A stretch of DNA of 64,000 nt from Monodelphis domestica (taxonomy: Eukaryota > Chordata > Mammalia > Didelphimorphia > Didelphidae). The translations under genes were made by a program, and so were the position numbers. The notes below the pieces were generated by a model, which saw only the letters and a list, made by a program, of their open reading frames with translations, made no database searches and was not told where the DNA came from. Positions within the stretch are counted from its first letter, which is position 1; every line of letters starts with the position of its first letter. This document shows, piece after piece, positions 57,220-64,000 of this stretch. The stretch is from positions 221,148,105-221,212,104 of the forward strand of contig NC_077233.1 in assembly GCF_027887165.1 (NCBI RefSeq). The letters run 5' to 3'.

Positions 57220-57410
57220 AGGGCAACTAGGTAGCGCAGTGGATAGAGAACCAGGCCTGGAGTTGGAGGAACCTACTTCAAATGTGGTCTCAGACCCTTA
57301 CTTCCTACCTGTGTGACCCCGGGCAAGGCACTTAACCAGAATCACCTAGCTCTTGCCACTATTCTGTCTTAGAATTGATATTAAGGCAGAAGGTAAGGGT
57401 TAAAAAAAAA
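57220..57410 (+). repeat. Type 1 SINE in C7orf50 intron 1
   Basis: Forward copy from GGGCAACTAGGTAGCGCAG to GAAGGTAAGGGTTAAAAA. The TGACCCCGGGCAAGG core is intact. Confidence 0.92.
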
Positions 57411-57419
57411 AAAGCTAGG

Positions 57420-57645
57420 CACCATCATCCTTTCTTGATTCCCTTTAACTGTCTGGACCCTCCTTGCCAAATTATTTTGTATTTACTTTGTGTTTGTATA
57501 TATGAATATACATATATGTGTATTAACTTTATATTTATGCTGTGTACATTTCTATATATACTTGTTTTCCCCATTAGAAGGTAAGCTTGTTTCATTCCTT
57601 ATACATGTAGACTGGATGGCTAGCACAGTGCCTGGCACCTTTTGT
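57420..57645 (+). repeat. L2 3' end in C7orf50 intron 1
   Basis: CCATTAGAAGGTAAGCTTGTT and GGCTAGCACAGTGCCTGGCAC, preceded by AT-rich text, resemble an L2 tail. Confidence 0.5.
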
Positions 57646-57649
57646 CATA

Positions 57650-58250
57650 TTTGCCAGTTTTTGCTGGGTTGGGAGTGAAGCCTGAGAGCTGTTTAGATTT
57701 GTTTTTCTTATTATTTGTAATCTGTGATAACTTTTCATTTGCTTCAAATTCACTGGTGAACTTCATGCACTTTGACAACTTTTCCATGGGAAATGGCTCA
57801 TGGCTTTTCATATTTGTGTTAAGGACCTGTACCTCCTTGACTTTAAGACAATATCTGATATAAGGATTTTTTTCCCCCAACCAACACCTGACCTTTACCC
57901 TATTTGTTCTGATTTTGTCCTTGCAAAACCCTTGATTCCCTGAAAACAAAGTTATCTGTTGTGTTTTATGATTTTCTTTATGTTTTATTTGGTTAAGAAT
58001 TTACCCCCTGGCCATGGCTATGAAAGTTTTCTCTACTTTCATTCTCTTACATTTTGGGTCAGACCTTTTATGTTTATGTCAAGAATGCATTTGGAATTTA
58101 CTGTGTTATATATCCATCATGAGTTTTTAATGAAAATTCTTCCTCCTTTCCAGGCTTTAATGTTAATTATTCTTGCTAATCTCTTACTATTCTTGTTAAT
58201 AACTCCTTAGGAAAATTGCCAAAGTAGATTGCTTGTAGGATCCTTCAACC
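57650..58250 (-). repeat. Possible old LINE fragment, reverse
   Basis: TTTACCCCCTGGCCATGGC and TCAAGAATGCATTTGGAATTT with ACTGTGTTATATATCC resemble reversed old marsupial L1 sequence. The match is from memory and weak. Confidence 0.3.
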
Positions 58251-58499
58251 CCCAAAATATCCTTTTCACCTCATTAATACCAGCTAACTTGGTTAGCACT
58301 TTTACCTCATACCCAGCTTTCCCTTATTTTACTGAACCCTTACCTTGGCATCCCTGAAGATTACCTTATGCTTATTTTATATATACGTGTCTTCGCACAT
58401 GTTGTTTATTCTTTTATAAGTTTCTTGAAGTCAGGAACATTCCATTTTCTGTTTTCATATCCTTATTTACATAGCAGACAAAAAAAAGCAAAACAAAAA

Positions 58500-59215
58500 C
58501 AAACTGACTTTCTCCAAAATTAGCAATCTCAAACTTCACCTCAACTGACACCTCTGCAGCTTTTGGCATTGTTGATCTCTTCTCCTAGATGGTCTCTTGT
58601 CTCTGGGTTTTCATAACACTTTTTAATCTGCCTATTCCTTCCCAGTCTCCATTTTTAGGTCAATCATCCATATCACATTCCCTCTCAGATAATTTCAGAC
58701 TGTCCTGGATCTTTTTTCTCTTCATTCTCTGTGATCTAATCTGTTCCCAGTTGTCATCTTTATGTAGATGACTGCAAGATATATAAATGTCTGTATACAT
58801 ATAAATGTATATGTATTCATATATACATTAAAATATGTGTGTATATATATATATTTGTTTCTTTGTGTCTATCTCTTGAACTCCAGGCCTTTGAACATAC
58901 ATCCTTTGGGGTCTTAAACTTAATGTATCCAAAAGAACTCCAAACCCACCCTTATTTCAAACTTTCCTTCTTCTTCTGAGGCTATCTTCTTCCTCTCTCT
59001 CTATCCCACCTTCTCATTTACAACCTTAAAGTTATCCTTGACTTCTCATTCTTATGACCTATGACATCTAATAATCATTTACCAAGTCTTGTCTATTCCA
59101 GCTCCAGTGCATCTCTGGCAGTTGACTCTCCACTCTTCTTCTTAAGGAGCCGCCACCACTCTAGTTCAGGCTCTCATCTCCTCTTACCTAGATAATTGTA
59201 AGAGTTTCAATCAGT
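58500..59215 (+). repeat. L2 LINE 3' UTR in C7orf50 intron 1
   Basis: GACACCTCTGCAGCTTTTGG, ATGTAGATGACTGCAAGATA, TTAAACTTAATGTATCC, ACCAAGTCTTGTCTATTCC and TCTAGTTCAGGCTCTCATCT follow the L2 3' region. An AT-rich tract at 58775-58860 interrupts it. Confidence 0.7.
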
Positions 59216-59221
59216 AAGCAT

Positions 59222-59340
59222 TTTTTTTTTAATCCTTACCTTCTGCCTTAGAATCAATACTAAGTATCAGTTTCAAAGCAGAAGAGTGGTCAGATAATTG
59301 GGGTTAAGTAATTTGCCTAGGGTAACATAGCTAGGAAGTA
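59222..59340 (-). repeat. Type 1 SINE, truncated
   Basis: Reverse copy from TTTAATCCTTACC to AGCTAGGAAGTA. The head third is missing. Confidence 0.88.
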
Positions 59341-60011
59341 GGCTATCATCATGAACATCATGACTTTCCCAACATTCTTGGAAAGAACCTTCCATTGGTG
59401 AAAAAAATAGCCGCAGAATATTATGACACCTTGCCCCACTAAAACTCCTGGGTCTATGATTTTGTGATGGATGATACTATCAATCTCTATTCTAGAGTGA
59501 AGAGACATCTGAAGGGGCAAGTGAAACTGGAAGCCAAACAAAGTAGAACTCTTCATAGTAGCTTTAAAAATAGTTTACAGAAATGTATATCACTTCCCCT
59601 TATATTATATTTTGAATTATTTCACCTAAGACTAAAGAGATTTAGAAATTCTCTGCAAAAATTCCAAGTAGGAGTTCTATAAGAAATTTCAAGAATCGAA
59701 TATGATCTTAACTAATTAACATGCTTCTCCTGTGTCTTCACTGTCTCCTGTGTAACTTGAATGAAGCTATAATTCCACTTGCTTCTGTGCCATTACATAT
59801 AGTTCTTGAAAACTACTTTAGCAGTGTCAGCATTTGGGGGCTGGGGGGAACTATATTGTAAGAAAGACTTTAAAGAAGTTTTATTTTATTCACTGCCCAT
59901 TTCCTTCATCTGTGTGTTCCCTTCACTGTCTGCAGGGAATGGTCATTATAAGGGGTGAGCTTAAAAACACATCTAATAAATAGGATTTTTTAAACACACA
60001 CACACACACAG

Positions 60012-60082
60012 AGCCAGATTTGAATTTAGGACCTTCCATCTCCAGCCCTGGCTCTCTGTCTATTGAATTACCTAGCTTCCTC
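60012..60082 (-). repeat. Type 1 SINE head fragment next to a (CA)n run
   Basis: GAGCCAGATTTGAATTTAGG to TACCTAGCTTCCTC, preceded by a (CA)n run at 59995-60011. Confidence 0.8.
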
Positions 60083-60084
60083 AG

Positions 60085-60330
60085 TAAATAAGCATTTATT
60101 AAGCTTCTACTTTTATTTCCTTCTACTTAAGTGGAAGGAATTAAAAAAAAAAAGAAAAGCAAAAAATCCAATCTCTGTCTTTAAGGAACTTCAATCAATT
60201 TATATAAATGAGATATAGACTATTTGAATGGGAGGTTAGCTCATAGAGAAGACACTAGCAAAGGAAAGGACAATTGAAAGGTTCCATACCTTTTGAGATT
60301 TGAGCTGAGTTTTGAAGGGAGCCAGGAATG
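60085..60330 (+). repeat. Ancient unclassified repeat (same family as 45745), just upstream of exon 2
   Basis: AATAAGCATTTATTAAGCTTC start and CTGTCTTTAAGGAACTTC interior. Confidence 0.5.
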
Positions 60331-60428
60331 CCATAATGATCGTTTTTTCCCCACTTCTTCAAAATCCATGATCTGAGAACTGTGCTTTAAATTCATAGAG
60401 TGCTATGCATTTTTTCCTCTGTTTCAGG

Positions 60429-60530
60429 ATGGCAGAGCAAAAAAAGAAAAGGAAATTGAAGAAACTGATGGCAGGTGAGGGGCCTCTTGCACTGGAGAAG
60501 CACCAGAAGAAAAAGAAACTGAATGCAAAG
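60429..60530 (+). CDS. C7orf50: C7orf50 first coding exon (partial gene, continues past the window)
   Basis: Seen: the acceptor AG at 60426-60427 is followed by G and then ATG, and the exon ends at 60530 before the donor GTATGAG. The 34 residues are strongly basic: MAEQKKKRKLKKLMAGEGPL, then a second lysine cluster (HQKKKKLNAK). Spliced to exon 1, the start has A at -3 and G at +4. Known: human C7orf50 starts MAKQKRK, has a KKLKK cluster followed by EGPLL, and lies next to ZFAND2A; it is a poorly characterised nucleolar-type protein. Inference: gene identity rests on this short N-terminus plus synteny. The remaining exons are to the right of the window. Confidence 0.7.
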
Positions 60531-60759
60531 GTATGAGTGAAAGGCTCAGCCTGTTGGGCATGCAAGTTGTTTGGTCCTGCTGTTTATTTTTCCAGTTTCG
60601 GCAGTGAATATGCATGGCTTTATTCTCTAATTTCTTAAAGCTTTTCATAAATATACAGGACCTGGCAAAAAAGTAAATTTGATCCAAGATCCAAAGGAAG
60701 AGAAAGTCAGAATTTAGCAAACACTATTATAGCTTCAAAATACTTATAATTCTCAAGGA

Positions 60760-60925
60760 ATAAGAGCATTAGGCTTGGAGTTGGAAGGACCTGGATTCAA
60801 ATGTGGCCTTATATACATCCTAGTTGGATGGCCCTGGGCAAGCCACTTAACCATGATTATCAGCCCTTACCACTCTTCTGTTTTGGAACTGATACAAAGA
60901 CTGATACTGATACAAAGGTAAAAGT
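60760..60925 (+). repeat. Type 1 SINE, diverged, in C7orf50 intron 2
   Basis: GGACCTGGATTCAAATGTGG, GGATGGCCCTGGGCAAGCC and CCCTTACCACTCTTCTG, with a short duplicated GACTGATAC tail. Confidence 0.88.
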
Positions 60926-61004
60926 GCAGAAAAAAGAAAGCATTGTAAAAGGAGTCAGGGAAACTGAGAATCTAGTCCTTATTGTGTTATTAAGTAGCTG
61001 GGTG

Positions 61005-61124
61005 GGGGCAGCTGGGTAGTTTAGTAGATTGAGAGCCAGGTCTGGAGATAGGAGGTCCTGGGTTCAAATCTGACCTCAGACACTTTCTAGCCTGGAGAAG
61101 TCACTTGACCCCCATTGTCTAGCC
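61005..61124 (+). repeat. Type 1 SINE cut short by a hAT insertion
   Basis: GGGGGCAGCTGGGTAG head to CCCATTGTCTAGCC. The remaining tail is not found on the other side of the hAT. Confidence 0.9.
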
Positions 61125-61677
61125 CAGGGGTCCCTAAACATTTTACACGGGGGCCAGTTCACTGTCCCTCAGACCATTGGAGGGCTGAACTATAAAAAAA
61201 AAACTATGAACAACTCCCTATGCACACTACTGGAGGTGGTGCTGGGCCTGTGACACTGTATACTGCTGTCTAGGATAGCGGAAGCTGCAGCGCTGGCTGT
61301 GATGGGCACCTTGCACAGGCCCATCACCACCACCACTATCCTGGGCAGCAGTATACACAGTGCGGAATCCCCTCCCTCAGATCACTGTTCACCATGCTGA
61401 CATCTTCTATTGTGTAGTCACATAATCCTTTTCCTGGCGCCTCGTTCTCAGAACAAGGCACCACGCAAAGGATTATGCCACTGGAAGTAGTACTGTACAT
61501 GAATGATACTGTGCTTTGCTGTGCCACCACATATAGTACTCCAGGAGCACAGGATGCATGTGCACCTCTCACTGACCACCAATGAAAGAGGTGCCCCTTC
61601 CGGAAGTATGGTGGGGTCCAGATAAATGGCCTTGGGGGGCCACATGTGGCCCTCGGGCTGTAGTTTGGGGACCCCTC
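61125..61677 (+). mobile_element. Non-autonomous hAT (OposCharlie/OC1-like) DNA transposon
   Basis: The left end CAGGGGTCCCTAAAC with TTTACACGGGGGCCAGTTCAC and the right end TAGTTTGGGGACCCCT are inverted-repeat hAT termini. CACTGACCACCAATGAAAG and GGTGCCCCTTCCGGAAG are typical interior sequences. It carries two internal inverted repeats (about 61250-61360 and 61417-61477). No transposase. Confidence 0.85.
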
Positions 61678-61679
61678 TA

Positions 61680-62805
61680 ATATGAGGGGAGTATACAAGA
61701 TCAGTGGTGACATATTCAAAGGGAAAGAATTCCAGGAGATGGGCTGGGGGAACAGAGGTTGAGTGGGGGAGCATACTGACTTATAAAACCAGAAATTAAC
61801 ATGATCTGTTGTTATATTTTTGTTTATTTTGTTAAACATTTCCCAATTACATTTTAATCTGATTTGAGTACTCTTGACACTTCTGAATTAGATAAGCTAT
61901 AAATTCCCTTTTAGCTACATGTTTTTTGAGACTATGAACTAGATGTAATTTGCAAAATAAAATCTTTTAATAGTCTTGTTCTAGGTTTCATTTCTAGTTG
62001 GTTTCCTTATCCATCCCTTTGGTAGCAGATTGAAGCTATTCCTGGAGCCACCTGAAACCTAGAAATGAAATGTTTCTGTTTTTGCACTGAATTTCTCTTA
62101 GGAAGGTTTTCTTCATTTTTTTCTTATGTAATTCCTTTCTCCCCCTTCTTTTCATTTGCAGTATTTTCTCATTTTTATTTTGTTACTCTGCATATGTCTT
62201 AGGAATCTGATGATATAAGTACACCTACAGTGTCCTTTTTAAATCCTATGTTTTTTATGCCTATTATCTTTTCAGATCCACAGTATCTTTCCCACTCATT
62301 TCCCTTTCCTCCCTCCTAAATGGAAAGCAAGAAAAACTAAATCCCTCTTACATATATGTATAGTCAGACAAAACAAATTCCCACATTTGCTGTGCCAAAA
62401 AAAAAGACTCTGAATCTATCTTTTCTTGTGAAGTAAGTAGGTAGGTAGCATCTCATGCTATTCCCAATTATCATTCACTAAAGCTAGTTATATTGTTCAT
62501 CTTGCAGCATGATCTGGTTTATTTAAAATGGGTTTCTTTATGGGAGTTAGAGAGAATCTGAGTTTGAATGGTTCTACCAAATAATAACAGTCTAACTTCG
62601 GGCACTTAAGTCATTTAACCTAAATTGTAAGACTTCAATTAGGTGATCAATACCTGTTTCCTTACAGTTTTAAAGCTCTGATTCTTATGACTCTTTGCTT
62701 ACCTTACATAAAATTTTCTTCCATAAAATTTTTGCTTTTTCTTTCTTCATTAGTCTTCTTTTCTTACCCTTCTTGGCAGCTTGCCATTTAGGTACCCTGT
62801 CAAAT
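61680..62805. other. C7orf50: C7orf50 intron 2 sequence, nothing recognised
   Basis: AT-rich, without splice-bounded coding frames or clear repeats. Confidence 0.4.
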
Positions 62806-62807
62806 AA

Positions 62808-63010
62808 AATTTTTTTAAACTCTTACTTTCTATCTTAGAATCAATATTATTTATTGGTTCTAGTACAGAAAAGAGGTAAAAGCTAGACAATGGGGATTAA
62901 ATGACTTGCCCACGGTCACATAGCTAGGAAGTATCTGAGACTACATTTGAACCCAGGACCTCTTGACTCTAGGCCTGGCTCTCAGTCTACTGAGCCACCT
63001 AACTCTACCC
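62808..63010 (-). repeat. Type 1 SINE
   Basis: Reverse copy from TTTTTTTAAACTCTTACTTTC to GAGCCACCTAACTC. Confidence 0.92.
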
Positions 63011-63034
63011 CTCTATCACTCCAAATAATTCTCC

Positions 63035-63226
63035 CCTCCTTTTTAAATTTAGCATATTTTTCCATGGTTACATGAATCATGATTCCCCTCACTCCCCTTT
63101 CCTATTCCTTCCCAAAGCTGACAAGCAGTTCCACTGGGTTATATGGGTATCATTGTTCAAAACCATGTTATTCATATTTGCAGTAGAGTAATCTTTTAAC
63201 ATCAAAACCCTAATCATATCCCTATC
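63035..63226 (-). mobile_element. L1 3' UTR fragment, reverse
   Basis: TTTCCATGGTTACATGAATCA, CAGTTCCACTGGGTTATATG and GCAGTAGAGTAATCTTTTAA, as in the 30.8-kb L1. An LTR begins directly after it. Confidence 0.7.
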
Positions 63227-63227
63227 G

Positions 63228-64000
63228 TGAAAAGGGAATTCTTTGTTCCCTTTGCCTATTCTGAGTTCACACTTGTGAAAGGGAGTCCTTTATTCCCTTT
63301 GCCTATTTTGAGTTGACACACCTTTTGATTGAATCAACAAAAGATTGAACTAGGTGGAGGAGCTCACAAACCACTTAGAGAATTCACACCCTTAGAAATT
63401 TAATCAATCAGGAAACTGAACCTTTTGATGAGAAATTGACCTTCAGAGGCCTTTAATAAGAGTTGACACCTTCAGAGGATGAGAGGTGTGAATCCCAGAG
63501 ACATTGCCTCCTGGACAGTGCTAGACAATTTGGAAACTTGTGAAAGGAGGGAAGGACAAGGAGCCACTATAAAAGGCCCTGAATTTCTGGGGCTAGAGAA
63601 GTGACTCCAAGAAGGAAGTTGGTTTCAAGAAGGATTTGGACTTTAAGAAAGAAGTCAGCTTAAGGAAGAAGGTCGGCTCAAGGAAAAAAGTCAGCCTCAG
63701 GAGTCATCTTCCACTGAAGTCATAGTCTTGACCTGCCTCTTGGAGGGTACTTGGGTGAGTGGATAGCTGGCTTTCGCTTCCTTTTTTCTGGAGAGAGTTT
63801 AATTCTGGTTGAAGGTCAACAAGTCCTAGCTGAGAAGGTTATCTCTACCCTTTTGTATTTCTTTACTTTCACTCTTTTCACTTCTTTTGTAAATAAAAGT
63901 TATTAAGATCATTTTGACTGTGAGCAATAATACTACTGACTGGATGGCTCACTATTCGACCTTCGCTGCCTGACTGCAAAAACAAAGACAACAGAGAGAC
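63228..64000 (+). mobile_element. Endogenous retrovirus LTR, running to the window edge
   Basis: Starts TGAAAAGGGAATTC at the end of an L1 piece. It contains a 48-bp direct repeat (63228-63323), a TATAAAAGG site near 63570, an array of five 18-bp units (63609-63698) and AATAAA near 63892. The right end and any duplication lie at or beyond the edge, so solo versus 5' LTR cannot be decided. Fossil. Confidence 0.6.

Noticed and set aside
61336-61839. 167-residue reverse open frame
   Set aside because: Mostly hAT transposon sequence read backwards, with no transposase similarity.

Overview
The window is nuclear DNA from a marsupial. The evidence is dozens of copies of a tRNA-derived marsupial SINE (body GGCAGCTGGGTGGCTCAG, tail ending AAGGTAAGGGTT), marsupial-type L1 elements, a second SINE type with an RTE/BovB-like tail, LTRs of endogenous retroviruses and hAT DNA transposons. 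I cannot tell an Australian from an American marsupial by eye.

Two host genes are visible, both on the + strand. ZFAND2A (AIRAP, an arsenite- and heat-inducible AN1 zinc-finger protein that works with the proteasome) is complete. It has a TATA promoter near 41.42 kb, a non-coding exon 1, and coding exons at 42729-42783, 43178-43272, 44192-44323, 44875-45026, 46555-46641 and 47066-47084, giving 179 aa. About 9 kb downstream, a CpG-rich promoter and a non-coding first exon ending at 56666 begin a second gene. Its first coding exon (60429-60530) starts MAEQKKKRKLKKLMAGEGPL and matches the start of C7orf50; the rest lies beyond the right edge. ZFAND2A followed by C7orf50 on one strand is, from memory, also the human 7p22.3 arrangement.

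Region by region: 1-41 kb has no gene I can support. It holds layered repeats: a young L1 tail (1147-2104), a SINE-containing tandem duplication (5.23-6.04 kb), an old L2 (7.0-8.3 kb), a 110-bp inverted-repeat element (11.1 kb), nested LTRs (17.6-19.2 kb), a fold-back LTR derivative (21.7 kb), a 5'-truncated L1 of about 5.2 kb interrupted by a solo LTR (22.95-28.73 kb), a tail-to-tail inverted L1 partner (29.07-30.12 kb), further L1/SINE nests (30.8-34.0 kb), and LTRs and hAT pieces (35.7-39.9 kb). 41.1-47.1 kb is ZFAND2A; 47-56 kb is intergenic with a strong hairpin at 49.08-49.17 kb; 56-64 kb is the C7orf50 promoter, exon 1, intron 1, exon 2 and part of intron 2, with SINEs, L2, a hAT and, at the right edge, an LTR.

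I found no unprecedented gene system. The most interesting host signal is the ZFAND2A promoter, where a heat-shock element, an NRF2-type ARE, a C/EBP-ATF-like site and an AP-1 site lie within about 200 bp of a TATA box. The most interesting structural signals are the 35-bp-stem hairpin at 49 kb, the inverted L1 pair at 27.7-30.1 kb and the fold-back elements at 11.1 and 21.7 kb.
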